Below are positions 34,465 to 42,912 of a stretch of 64,000 nucleotides of DNA, in pieces; within the stretch, counting starts at the first letter, position 1; every line of letters begins with the position of its first letter. Source of the DNA: CAXMST01 sp963793415 (GTDB lineage Bacteria; Actinomycetota; Thermoleophilia; Solirubrobacterales; 70-9). The translations under genes were made by a program, and so were the position numbers. The stretch spans positions 558,001 through 622,000 of the forward strand of contig CAWCAC010000002.1 of NCBI GenBank assembly GCA_963793415.1, given 5' to 3'. The notes under the pieces were generated by a model that was given only the letters and a program-made list of their open reading frames with translations, did no database searches and was not told the DNA's origin.

Positions 34465-36543
34465 ATGTCGGCAAGTGGTGACCAGGTCCGTAGTTCGTCG
34501 CGTGGGACCGCAGGCCACCGCCGCGCCACCGCCACAGCTGCCCTCTTCGCGGCCCTGATCCTGGCCGCGCCCACCGAGGCCGGCGCCGCTGAGAACAAGC
34601 ACGGCTCAGCCTCCACGACGGAGGTCGGCGCACAGGTCGGAGCGCAGATCAGCGCCTCCACCAAGAAGCAGATCAAAGAGCTCAACAAGCAGATCAAGAC
34701 GCTCAAGAAGGCCGACAAGAAGCTGGGCCAGCAGATCGCCGCCCTGCAGGGGGGAACGCAAGGCCCCAAGGGCGACACCGGGCCTCAGGGCCCCGCCGGC
34801 CCCAAGGGCGCGACCGGAGACACCGGTGCCGCCGGCCCCAAGGGTGCGACCGGAGACACCGGTGCCGCTGGCCCCCAGGGTGCGAAGGGCGACACCGGCA
34901 ACACCGGCCCCCAGGGCCCCCAGGGCCCCCAGGGTGCGAAGGGCGACACCGGCGACACCGGCCCTGAAGGCCCCCAGGGTGCGAAGGGCGACACCGGCAA
35001 CACCGGCCCTCCAGGCCCCTCCACCGGCCCCGCCGGAGGCGCCCTCAACGGCACCTACCCCGACCCGACCCTCGAGGTCAGCGGCGGCCCCTGCGCCAAC
35101 GGCGAGGCGCTCACCAACGTCACCGCCCTGGCGGCGCTGGTCTGTGGGCCCGGCGTCTACTCCGACGGCGACGACGAACAGATCGGGGCCGGCAACGAAA
35201 ACGTCGGGGCCGGGGCCTCGTTCCCGGCGCTGACCTCCGGCGCCCGCAACTCAGCGCTCGGCTACCACGCGCTCACCTCCAATACCGGGGGCGATCACAA
35301 CTCGGCGATGGGTGCCTTTGCGCTCGCGTCCAACGTCGGCGGGACCCGCAACACGGCGACGGGTTACGCCGCGCTCAGCGAGAACGACTGGGGCACCAGC
35401 AACTCGGCGACGGGTTACTTCGCGCTTGGCTCCAACATCGAGGGGGGCAACTACAACTCCGCAACGGGTGCCGACGCGCTCTACGCAAACACCACCGGCG
35501 ACGACAACTCGGCGACGGGTTACAAAGCGCTCGAGAGCAACCAGACCGGCGACTCCAACTCGGCGATGGGTGCCAATGCGCTCAAGTCCAACACCGCCAG
35601 CAACAACACTGCGACGGGCGCCAGCGCGCTCAGGAACAACACCAGCGGCACCGGCAACTCGGCTTTGGGTCGTGACGCTCTCTTCTCCAACATCGGAGGC
35701 AGCAGCAACTCGGCGACGGGCTACAACGCGCTCTACGCCAACACCACCGGCGCCAGCAACTCGGCCACGGGCTACAACGCGCTCGCGAACAACGAGACCG
35801 GGTACCAGAACTCGGCGACTGGCGCCGACGCGCTCTACGCCAATACCACCGGGTACCAGAACTCGGCGACTGGCGCCGACGCGCTGGACGCCAACACCGA
35901 CGGGGTCCACAACTCGGCGCTTGGCTTCAACTCGCTCTCCGCCAACGACGGCGGCAGCCACAACACAGCGGTGGGTGTCAGTGCCCTGTCGGCGAACGTC
36001 TCCGGCGACCACAACATCGGAATCGGCAGGAGCGCCGGCTCCAGCCTGACCACCGGCGACCAGAACATCTACATCGGCAACGCCGGCGCCGCCGCCGAGT
36101 CGGCGACCACCCGGATCGGCGACTCCGACCAGACCCGCGCCTTCATCGCCGGGATCAGCGGCAAGACAACAGGCGGCGTCGCGACCCAGGTGCTGGTCGA
36201 CTCCAACGGCCAGCTCGGCACCGCAAGCTCCTCGCGGTCGGTCAAGCAAGACATCAACCCGCTCGGCAACCTCGGGCGCCTGAACCAGCTCAAGCCGGTC
36301 AGCTTCCGCTACCGGGAGGACCCCGACGAAAAGCACTTCGGCCTGATCGCCGAGCAGGTGGCCAAGGTGCTGCCCGAGCTTGCGGTCTACGACGAGGAAG
36401 GCAAGCCCGAGACCGTCCAGTACCAGGAGCTGCCGGCGCTGCTGCTGGCCCAGAACCAGGCGCAGCAGCAGCAGCTCGAGCGCCAGCAGGCACAGATCGA
36501 CAAGCTGTTGCGGCAGGCCCGCGGCAGCCACGCAAAGCCCTAG
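34465..36543 (+). CDS. Secreted collagen-like/YadA-head fibre protein with peptidase S74 domain, copy 1
   Basis: 692 residues from ATG 34465, placed by AAAGGGAG just upstream. Signal peptide (HRRATATAALFAALILAA). Coiled coil at about 62-95 (TKKQIKELNKQIKTLKK). Collagen-like Gly-X-Y tract at about 100-186. Short conserved GPCANGEALTNVTAL. Then about 17 left-handed beta-roll repeats of about 16-17 residues (NSATGYxAL pattern, 250-530), as in YadA heads and phage tail fibres. C-terminal intramolecular chaperone with the S-x4-K dyad Ser589/Lys594, then a coiled coil. Such proteins trimerise, and the S74 domain then cleaves itself off. No LPXTG or membrane anchor seen; host or surface binding is inference. 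Confidence 0.85.
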   Translation: MSASGDQVRSSSRGTAGHRRATATAALFAALILAAPTEAGAAENKHGSASTTEVGAQVGAQISASTKKQIKELNKQIKTLKKADKKLGQQIAALQGGTQGPKGDTGPQGPAGPKGATGDTGAAGPKGATGDTGAAGPQGAKGDTGNTGPQGPQGPQGAKGDTGDTGPEGPQGAKGDTGNTGPPGPSTGPAGGALNGTYPDPTLEVSGGPCANGEALTNVTALAALVCGPGVYSDGDDEQIGAGNENVGAGASFPALTSGARNSALGYHALTSNTGGDHNSAMGAFALASNVGGTRNTATGYAALSENDWGTSNSATGYFALGSNIEGGNYNSATGADALYANTTGDDNSATGYKALESNQTGDSNSAMGANALKSNTASNNTATGASALRNNTSGTGNSALGRDALFSNIGGSSNSATGYNALYANTTGASNSATGYNALANNETGYQNSATGADALYANTTGYQNSATGADALDANTDGVHNSALGFNSLSANDGGSHNTAVGVSALSANVSGDHNIGIGRSAGSSLTTGDQNIYIGNAGAAAESATTRIGDSDQTRAFIAGISGKTTGGVATQVLVDSNGQLGTASSSRSVKQDINPLGNLGRLNQLKPVSFRYREDPDEKHFGLIAEQVAKVLPELAVYDEEGKPETVQYQELPALLLAQNQAQQQQLERQQAQIDKLLRQARGSHAKP

Positions 36544-36573
36544 TCCCTGTCTCGCAGAGTTCGCCGCGCCATT

Positions 36574-36598
36574 GGGCACCAGCCCCGTTCTGGTGCCC
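36574..36598 (+). terminator. Hairpin after fibre gene 1
   Basis: A 9-bp stem GGGCACCAG/CTGGTGCCC with a 7-nt loop, 30 nt after the stop. Near-identical hairpins recur at 38942-38964 and 41151-41175 as part of the repeated 3' module. Confidence 0.65.
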
Positions 36599-36690
36599 CC
36601 CGCAAGACACCGTCAGCAGGACTGCTAAATAGCTAGTCCTGTCTTCTGCTACGTTCGGTGTCAGGCGGCCGGCTGTTCTCCTGCACCAGG

Positions 36691-36714
36691 ATCTGTCGGC
36701 GACTTCCTCGCTAC
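36691..36714 (+). promoter_or_regulatory. Shared upstream box of fibre gene 2
   Basis: Identical to 34385-34408 and at the same distance from its gene; flanking sequence is much less conserved. Confidence 0.5.
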
Positions 36715-36771
36715 CTTCGACCGCCGCTCATCGCAGATCTGATCGGGGCTCTGCGTAACCGGGGAGTTGAA

Positions 36772-38358
36772 ATGCGCGCAGCCGAAGGCCGTGTCGGTCA
36801 GTCGTTGTCCATCAAGGTCGCAGGCGGCTGCATCGCCTGGGCGGCGGCTCTGTTCGCCGTCATCGCCCTCGCCGCGCCGGCGAACGCAACCTCCTCTGAC
36901 TCCAACCGTGCCGCGAACTCCAGCAGCGAGCCCGCTGCGCAGATCAGCGCGTCAACCAAGAAGCAGATCAAGAAGATCAACAAGCAGATCAAGAAGCTGA
37001 ACAAGCAGATCAAGGCCCTACAGCCGGGACCGCAGGGCGAGACAGGTGGTCAAGGGCCCAAGGGCGATACCGGCGGCCAGGGGCCGACCGGCCCCGCAGG
37101 CCCCGCCACCGGACCCGCCGGCGGCGCCCTGCACGGCAACTACCCCAACCCGACCCTCAACGTCAGCGGCGGCCCCTGCGCCAACGGCGAGGCGCTAACC
37201 GATGTCACCGCCCTGGCGGTGCTGGTCTGCGCGCCTGCCGTCTACGCTGACGGCGCCGGCAACGTCGGCGCCGGCGCCTCGTTCCCGGCGCTGAGCACCG
37301 GAACCCGTAACACGGCGGTAGGCAAAGACGCGCTGCTGTCGAACACGACCGGCTCCGACAACTCGGCGCTCGGCAATGAGGCTCTCTCCGCCAACACGAC
37401 GGGTACGGGCAACTCGGCGGTCGGCCGCAACGCGCTCGTTTCCAACACCGAGGGCGTGGACAACACGGCGCTCGGCAAGAACGCGCTCGGCAACAGCACA
37501 ACGGCCAGCGACAACTCGGCGGTCGGTCGCAGTGCGCTCGCCGCCAACAGCACGGGCACCCGCAACTCAGCGCTCGGATCCAGTGCGCTCAACGCCAACA
37601 GCACCGGCACCAACAACTCGGCGGTCGGCCAGCAGGCGCTGTTCTCGAACACGGTGGGCAGCAACAACTCGGCGCTCGGACAGGGAGCACTGCCTAACAA
37701 CACCACCGGCAATGCCAACTCCGCGCTCGGCGCGAACGCGCTCAACTCGAACGACACCGGCACCAACAACTCGGCGGTCGGCCAGCAGGCGCTGTTCGCC
37801 AACACCACCGGCAGCGGCAACTCGGCGCTGGGCCGCAACGCGCTCGTCACCAACATCGACGGCGACGACAACACGGCGCTCGGAAAGAACGCACTCGGCT
37901 CCAACACGGCGTCCGGCAACACGGCGACCGGTGCCAGCGCGCTCGCGACCAACACTGCCGGCAACTCCAATACGGCAACTGGCGCCAACGCCCTGCAAGC
38001 CAACACCACGGGCTTCAGCAACTCGGCGCTCGGAGCCAGCGCCCTCTCCTTGAACACAACCGGCCAAAGCAACACGGCGATGGGTGTTACCGCCCTCGGC
38101 CAGAACGGCGACGGCTTTGGCAACTCGGCCGTCGGTGAAGACGCGCTTTTCAAGAACCAAAGCGGCGACAACAATGTCGCGATGGGTGTCAGCGCACTCA
38201 TCAACAACACCACCGGCAGCTCCAACGTGGCGCTGGGCGGCAGCGCGCTCGGCAACACCAACGGCTTCGGCAACGTGGCGCTGGGCGCCGTCGCGCTGCT
38301 CGAGCAACACCCGGGCGGCGACAACATCGGGATCGGCAGACGGCCGGCATCAGCCTGA
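36772..38358 (+). CDS. Collagen-like/YadA-head fibre protein, copy 2, frameshifted before S74
   Basis: 528 residues as read, start ATG 36772 with GGGGAG upstream. Signal peptide (KVAGGCIAWAAALFAVIALAAPANA), coiled coil TKKQIKKINKQIKKLNKQIK, a short Gly-X-Y tract (about 85-117), the same GPCANGEAL block, then about 20 beta-roll repeats (NSALGxxAL). The frame ends soon after GIGIGR-like GGDNIGIGR. Alignment with copy 1 shows one base missing around 38338-38345, after which the S74 domain continues in another frame. Without that domain the head should not fold or trimerise properly, so the gene may be inactive, or the base loss may be a sequencing error. Confidence 0.75.
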   Translation: MRAAEGRVGQSLSIKVAGGCIAWAAALFAVIALAAPANATSSDSNRAANSSSEPAAQISASTKKQIKKINKQIKKLNKQIKALQPGPQGETGGQGPKGDTGGQGPTGPAGPATGPAGGALHGNYPNPTLNVSGGPCANGEALTDVTALAVLVCAPAVYADGAGNVGAGASFPALSTGTRNTAVGKDALLSNTTGSDNSALGNEALSANTTGTGNSAVGRNALVSNTEGVDNTALGKNALGNSTTASDNSAVGRSALAANSTGTRNSALGSSALNANSTGTNNSAVGQQALFSNTVGSNNSALGQGALPNNTTGNANSALGANALNSNDTGTNNSAVGQQALFANTTGSGNSALGRNALVTNIDGDDNTALGKNALGSNTASGNTATGASALATNTAGNSNTATGANALQANTTGFSNSALGASALSLNTTGQSNTAMGVTALGQNGDGFGNSAVGEDALFKNQSGDNNVAMGVSALINNTTGSSNVALGGSALGNTNGFGNVALGAVALLEQHPGGDNIGIGRRPASA

Positions 38359-38876
38359 CCACCGGCAGCCAGAACATCTACATCGGCAACTCCGGCGTCG
38401 CCGGTGAGTCGGCGACGACCCGGATCGGCGACTCCGACCAGACCCGCACCTTCATCTCCGGGATCAGGGGCACGACCACAGGCCAGGCGAACGCCGTCTC
38501 GGTGCTGATCGACTCCAACGGCCAGCTCGGCACCGCAAGCTCCTCGCGGTCGGTCAAGCAAGACATCAACCCGCTCGGCAACCTCGGGCGCCTGAACCAG
38601 CTCAAGCCGGTCAGCTTCCGCTACCGGGAGGACCCCGACGAAAAGCACTTCGGCCTGATCGCCGAGCAGGTGGCCAAGGTGCTGCCCGAGCTTGCGGTCT
38701 ACGACGAGGAAGGCAAGCCCGAGACCGTCCAGTACCAGGAGCTGCCGGCGCTGCTTCTGGCCCAGAACCAGGCGCTGCAGGCGAAGCTCAAGCGCCAGCG
38801 GGCGCAATACGGGGCGCAGAACCGTCACCAACAGAAGCAGATCGACCGGCTCCTGCAACAGGCCGACGGACGCTGA
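38340..38876 (+). pseudogene. Out-of-frame S74 domain belonging to fibre copy 2
   Basis: Continuation of the preceding gene in a shifted frame: TTGSQNIYIGN, TRIGDSDQTRTFISG, then SSRSVKQDINPLGNLGRLNQL, FRYREDPDEKHFGLIAEQVAK and a coiled-coil end (AQYGAQNRHQQKQIDRLLQQ). The Ser and Lys of the S74 dyad are intact. DNA identity with copy 1 is almost complete from about 38515 to 38770, suggesting recent duplication or gene conversion of this domain. Confidence 0.75.
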
Positions 38877-38941
38877 TTCGGTTCGCCCTCGCCGCGGCGA
38901 ATGTCCCGTCGCCTCAGGGGCCTGAGAGGTCCGATCGATTA

Positions 38942-39085
38942 GGCACCAGCCTCGTTCTGGTGCCCAAATCGGGAGTGATCCACAGCAATCCTCGGCTATC
39001 TGGACGGGAAAGAGGAACGCTGCAACGGACGACATCCGGCTTGCCAAAGCCAGATTCCCCGATCCAAGGGCGTCAACTGCCCCAC
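38942..39085 (+). repeat. Conserved 3' module, copy A (hairpin plus flank)
   Basis: Begins with the hairpin GGCACCAG/CTGGTGCC and continues with about 120 nt that match 41152-41291 at most positions, including a second hairpin-like stretch around CATCCGGCTTG (39027 onward). It leads directly into a displaced tRNA-Val 3' half. Non-coding. Confidence 0.75.
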
Positions 39086-39130
39086 GCCTTACAAGCAGGG
39101 GGTCACTGGTTCGAGCCCAGTACCGCCCAT
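39086..39130 (+). repeat. tRNA-Val 3'-half duplicate, 45 nt exact (att-like)
   Basis: Identical to the intact gene from the anticodon stem to just past the discriminator. It has no 5' half, so it is not a functional tRNA. Displaced 3' halves of this kind are the usual scar of site-specific integration into a tRNA gene. Confidence 0.85.
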
Positions 39131-39232
39131 CGATCCGCGGGCTCGGGACGCTCGGCATCTCAGTCGACAAAACCAGGAATTCGAATACAGTTGCCCGGGC
39201 CGCCGAGCGCACCTCCCGGAGGATGCCTGACG

Positions 39233-39694
39233 ATGATGCGAACGAGCACGAGAGGATCCCTCCGGCTGGCCGCGGCCGGATCCGTCCTCGCCCTCGCCCT
39301 TGCTGCCTGCGGAGGCAGCGATGAGACGACGACCTCGGAAACCGAATCGCCCGACGCGGTCGCCAAGGCGCTCCTCGTCTCACTGGCGAGGGGCGATATC
39401 GATCAGGTCTGCGAGCGGATGACGAGCGACTTGATCGCGACGACGGAGCAGGAGGCCGGCGCGCCCTGCGAGAAGGCGTTCAGCTTCACCGAGAACAACG
39501 CCAGCGATGAGAACGTCGAGGTCGCGGAGGCCGGCACCTACACGACGATCGAGGAGACGGACGCGACCGCCACCGTGGACGGCCAGACGAGCGAGGGCTC
39601 GCTCTCCATCGAGCTCGAGAAAGTCGACGGCGCCTGGCTCGTCGACGAGCTGGGCCCCGGCGACGGAGGCGGGGGAGCGGCGAGTGCAGGCTGA
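39233..39694 (+). CDS. Lipoprotein, NTF2/DUF4878-like
   Basis: 153 residues. Signal peptide with lipobox LALAACGG (Cys at about 27), a target for the Lgt encoded at 32.1 kb. The mature domain begins PDAVAKALLVSLARGDIDQVCERM and ends ELEKVDGAWLVDELGPGDGG, which matches the small cone-shaped NTF2-like domain of DUF4878-type lipoproteins. GGAGG lies 10 nt before the first of two adjacent ATGs. Its end overlaps the next gene by 11 nt, forming an operon inside the second tRNA-bounded cassette. Confidence 0.75.
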   Translation: MMRTSTRGSLRLAAAGSVLALALAACGGSDETTTSETESPDAVAKALLVSLARGDIDQVCERMTSDLIATTEQEAGAPCEKAFSFTENNASDENVEVAEAGTYTTIEETDATATVDGQTSEGSLSIELEKVDGAWLVDELGPGDGGGGAASAG

Positions 39695-40988
39695 CGGCGA
39701 ACAGGCGCTCGATCCGGCGGCAACGCAACGCGCGCACATCCGCGCGCTACTCCGTGACCGCCGGTCGATCTTGCTCGGCGCGATCAGTGTCCTGATCGCC
39801 ACAGGGGTCACCGGCGCGCTGGCGGGCGCGCCGTGGGCGATCCTCGCGCTCGCCGGGTCGGTGCTCGTCGTCTACCTGGTCTTCTGGGTCTACGCGGGGA
39901 TGCTCTCGCAGGAGGACTTCTTCCAGGTCTACGCAGCCGAGCGCGGGCTCGAGTTCGGCGGTGGGCAGTCGCGGCTGCCGCCTGCGACGACGCTGCTCCG
40001 CAGCGGGAGCAGAAGCTACGGCGACGCGACGTTCGCGGGTTCACTCGCAGGGCGGGTCGACGGGGTGCTCTCGCTCTGGACCTACGTCACGACCTACACC
40101 GACCACGAGGGGGATGAACGGGAACAGAGCCACGGCTACACGATCGCGCTGGCCGAGGTGCCCGAGGCGCGGACGCTCTTCCACCGCCTCGTCTTCCAGC
40201 CCCGCATCGGGCCGTCCTCGCTCGACTGGCTCGAGGACAAGTTCGCCGACCGCCAACGGGTCGAGATTGAGAGCGCCGACCTCGATTCCCGCGCCGAGAT
40301 TTTCATCGCACCGGGCGATGACTTGAACCGGGCTCGGGAGCTGTTCTCGCCCTCGTTCATCGACTGGGTCATGAACCACGAACTCGCGCCGGGCTTCGAG
40401 ATCGAGAACGGATGGGTCGCGACGGCGGTCTGGCCGGTGACCAGCGATCCGAAGCGTCTCGATGCGCTCAGCGAGGCATGCGCCGAGGTCAGCGAGCGCC
40501 TCGCCGCGGAAGCGCGCGAGGCAGGCCTCGCGGCCGACCCTTCGCAGCCTCCCTTCAAGCCGCGCTCGGTGCTCGCACAGACGACGGAGAAGCGCCCGCC
40601 GGCGCGCCGCCTTTCCGCCGCGCTCGCGTGGCTTGCCTTCACCGTCGCTGTCTTCGGCGCGATCGCTGTCGGCACCGTCGCCTTCGGCGAAGACGATCGC
40701 GACCCGAACGCGCCCGGCTCGGGTGACACCCCGGCTGCGCTCACGAACCCGAACGAGGAGTTCGATGCGGACATGCTCTCCGGCATCGCGCTCTACGACA
40801 AGGGGAATGGCGCGAGCGGCCGGGACGTCGACGGCGTCGGGCTGGTCGCCGGGATGGCGCCCGCCGAGATCGACGCCTGGATCGCCGACGCGACCAGCCG
40901 CGGACTCATCAAGGTCACGGGCGGACCAGGCTCGACGGCACGGATCAGCTTGACGCCCACCGGCGAGGACACTGAGGCCCAACCGTAA
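39684..40988 (+). CDS. Membrane protein of unknown function, cassette cargo
   Basis: 434 residues from GTG 39684 with GGGGGAG upstream. Two membrane helices near 29-48 and 53-73, a soluble middle domain of about 230 residues (FFQVYAAERGLEFGGGQSRLP ... YTIALAEVPEARTLFHRLV, SADLDSRAEIFIAPGDDL), a third helix near 312-333, then an acidic extracytoplasmic C-terminus. The middle resembles DUF3137-like domains, but I am not sure. Overlaps the lipoprotein gene, so the two products may work together at the membrane. Confidence 0.6.
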   Translation: MQADGEQALDPAATQRAHIRALLRDRRSILLGAISVLIATGVTGALAGAPWAILALAGSVLVVYLVFWVYAGMLSQEDFFQVYAAERGLEFGGGQSRLPPATTLLRSGSRSYGDATFAGSLAGRVDGVLSLWTYVTTYTDHEGDEREQSHGYTIALAEVPEARTLFHRLVFQPRIGPSSLDWLEDKFADRQRVEIESADLDSRAEIFIAPGDDLNRARELFSPSFIDWVMNHELAPGFEIENGWVATAVWPVTSDPKRLDALSEACAEVSERLAAEAREAGLAADPSQPPFKPRSVLAQTTEKRPPARRLSAALAWLAFTVAVFGAIAVGTVAFGEDDRDPNAPGSGDTPAALTNPNEEFDADMLSGIALYDKGNGASGRDVDGVGLVAGMAPAEIDAWIADATSRGLIKVTGGPGSTARISLTPTGEDTEAQP

Positions 40989-41120
40989 GACGGTCCAATA
41001 TCAGGAACTGCCCGCGCTGCTGCTGGCCCAGAACCAGACCCAGCAGCGCCGGCTCGAACGCCAGCAGGCTCAGATCGACAAGCTGCTGAGGCGGCTGCGC
41101 GGCAGCGACTCAAAGCCTAG
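40987..41120 (+). pseudogene. Remnant of a third S74 fibre gene (C-terminal tail only)
   Basis: Encodes KTVQYQELPALLLAQNQTQQ, then RRLERQQAQIDKLLRRLRG, clearly the last 44 residues of the S74/coiled-coil end. Everything upstream is gone, and one C is missing before the old stop, so the frame runs on. The DNA after it repeats the region after fibre gene 1. Confidence 0.85.
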
Positions 41121-41291
41121 TCCCTGTCTCGTAGAGCTCGCCGCGCCATTGGGCACCAGCCCCGTCCTGGTGCCCAAATCGGGAGTAATCCACGGTAATC
41201 CCCGGCTATCTGGCCGGACGAGCGGGACGCCGCAACGGACGACATCCGGCTTGCTGAAGCCAGATGTTCGGATGCAATTCGATCGACTCGC
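41118..41291 (+). repeat. Conserved 3' module, copy B
   Basis: The first 58 nt match the 3' flank of fibre gene 1 (36541-36598), including the hairpin at 41151-41175; the rest matches 38965-39085. It ends at the second displaced tRNA-Val half. This copy therefore links both other copies. Confidence 0.75.
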
Positions 41292-41339
41292 CCTGCCTTA
41301 CAAGCAGGGGGTCACTGGTTCGAGCCCAGTACCGCCCAT
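41292..41339 (+). repeat. tRNA-Val 3'-half duplicate, 48 nt exact (att-like)
   Basis: Identical to 34214-34261 plus the following T. Marks the far end of the accessory region; ordinary genes resume after 41576. Confidence 0.85.
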
Positions 41340-41576
41340 CGCCGGAACCTGAGCGGTCAAGGCTTCTGGCTCTTGCTGCACCAAGCAGACCGAACCGGAG
41401 CGGCCGAGGTGGGTGAGGGGCCAGCTCGAATGGCAAATCACGCGGACCTGGAACTCTGACGCGATTTGCGTACCTATACGGTCGGTAGATCGTGGCAAAG
41501 GTCGCCGACCAGCGCCTGACGCTTCCGTCGGTAGTCCTGCAGGTCGATCCCGGCGCCGCCGCGTTTCGCGCGTCGC
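41340..41576. other. Intergenic, nothing recognised
   Basis: 237 nt of lower G+C than its surroundings. No ORF with family sequence, tRNA, or clear hairpin-plus-T-run terminator was seen. It may be the decayed edge of the integrated region. Confidence 0.4.
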
Positions 41577-42800
41577 TCAGGCCTTGGTTAGCTCGAGCTG
41601 GCGGTCGATCTCGTCAGTCGAGCGACCGCATTCGGCGGCGATCGCCCGCAGCGCCGTGAGCAGCTCCACGAGCCGGGCGCGAAACACGGGGTGGTCCCGG
41701 CTTTGGCCTCGCACCTGTTCGAACCCCAGGCGGACGAGGTCGTCGAGCTCCGGAGCAAGGGCGACGAAGCGGGTCCGGCCCTCGGGTCCGGCGCGCTCGA
41801 GCCGGACCGGATCCCCGCGCGCGAACTCCGCGAGCACGTGCGTCATCGCACCTGCAGCCGTGTCCGCTGTCGTCGGGTCATTGAGACTCGGGGAGAGTGC
41901 CCGCAACGCGACGTCGGCGAGCTGGCGCACCGGAAAGCCGACGTCCTGGACGAGGGTCCGCTCCTCGCCGATCTGGATCATTCCGGCGATCCGCTCGGCC
42001 AGCGCCTCGGGGTCCGTTGTGGCCTCGACCGTGGCGACCTCGGTCCCCGCGATCACGAATTCGCCGATCTCGACTCGTTGCGTGATGACGGCATCGCAGG
42101 ACTCCGCGAGCGCGAGCACATCCCTGGGGATCGAGTTGAGGAATCCCGCCCGAGGCGCCACCACCGTCGCGGTCGCGCCCGGCCACCCCTCGCCGCCTGC
42201 CGGAGCCTCCCCGGGCTTGCCGAATCCGCTCGGATACGGCTCCCTCGCGCAAGCGACCGCCTCGGTCGTGATCCGAGCGATCACCGTCGAGGCCTGCAGT
42301 GAGACGACCGTGTTCTGGATGAAGGCGGCGAACAGGGCAAAGGCCAGCACCGACGCCAGGACCGCGATGGTGAGCACGAGGTTGGGCGCATCGACGCCCT
42401 CGGCGAGGCTCACCGTCGAGAGCCGGCCGAGCGCGATCAGCGAGTAGACGAACAGGCCCAGGAACACGGCTAGGGTCGCCTGGCTCAGGCGATCGTTCTG
42501 AAAGGTCCGGAGGACGCGCGGGCCGAGCTGTTGCGAGGCGAGCTGCAGTGCCACGACCGTGACCGAGAAGGTGATGCCCGCGACCGAGACCGTCACCGTC
42601 GCGATCGTCTCGAGCAGACCGCGGGCGCTGTCGCGGTCCGAGGTCGTGAACACACCGATCGATCCCCCACTGGCTGAGTCGAGCAACGGGATGACGAACC
42701 CGAGCGCACCACCGGTCAGCATCGCGATCAGCGGCAGGAACCAGAAGCTTCGCCGCAGCATGTCGATCGCGACCGGCCGATCCGCCCAGAGCGATTTCAC
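41577..42800 (-). CDS. DUF2254 family membrane protein
   Basis: 407 residues from GTG 42800; the start is uncertain, and ATG at MLRRSFWF is an alternative. Four membrane helices: FLPLIAMLTGGALGFVIPLL, TIATVTVSVAGITFSVTVVALQL, ATLAVFLGLFVYSLIALG, VLTIAVLASVLAFALFAAFI. The segment SQQLGPRVLRTFQNDRLSQATLAVFLG and the later ALSPSLNDPTTADTA are hallmarks of DUF2254. Function of the family is unknown. The soluble C-terminal half has a barrel-like beta segment (GFLNSIPRDVLALAESCD). Confidence 0.85.
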   Translation of the reverse strand: MKSLWADRPVAIDMLRRSFWFLPLIAMLTGGALGFVIPLLDSASGGSIGVFTTSDRDSARGLLETIATVTVSVAGITFSVTVVALQLASQQLGPRVLRTFQNDRLSQATLAVFLGLFVYSLIALGRLSTVSLAEGVDAPNLVLTIAVLASVLAFALFAAFIQNTVVSLQASTVIARITTEAVACAREPYPSGFGKPGEAPAGGEGWPGATATVVAPRAGFLNSIPRDVLALAESCDAVITQRVEIGEFVIAGTEVATVEATTDPEALAERIAGMIQIGEERTLVQDVGFPVRQLADVALRALSPSLNDPTTADTAAGAMTHVLAEFARGDPVRLERAGPEGRTRFVALAPELDDLVRLGFEQVRGQSRDHPVFRARLVELLTALRAIAAECGRSTDEIDRQLELTKA

Positions 42801-42912
42801 GAACCTGGCAATGCGTGCAGCGTCGCGAACGGACCGGACGCCGACGCGCCGGTTTGGCGTCTGCGGGAGAGGGAAGAGCCGACCTGGGAGCCCGACGAAC
42901 CCGCCCGCAGCT

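Noticed and set aside
35215..36050. Regular repeats that could suggest CRISPR
   Set aside because: Repeat units are coding, about 48-51 nt, degenerate, with no constant direct repeat plus unique spacers and no cas genes.
35251..36579. 442-codon minus-strand ORF opposite fibre gene 1 (and a similar one opposite copy 2)
   Set aside because: Mirror of the period-51 repeat on the other strand; repeats keep all frames open. No ribosome site or family.
38335..38360. Programmed ribosomal frameshift in fibre copy 2
   Set aside because: No slippery heptamer or downstream pseudoknot is evident, and copy 1 is in one frame; a simple deletion is the better explanation.
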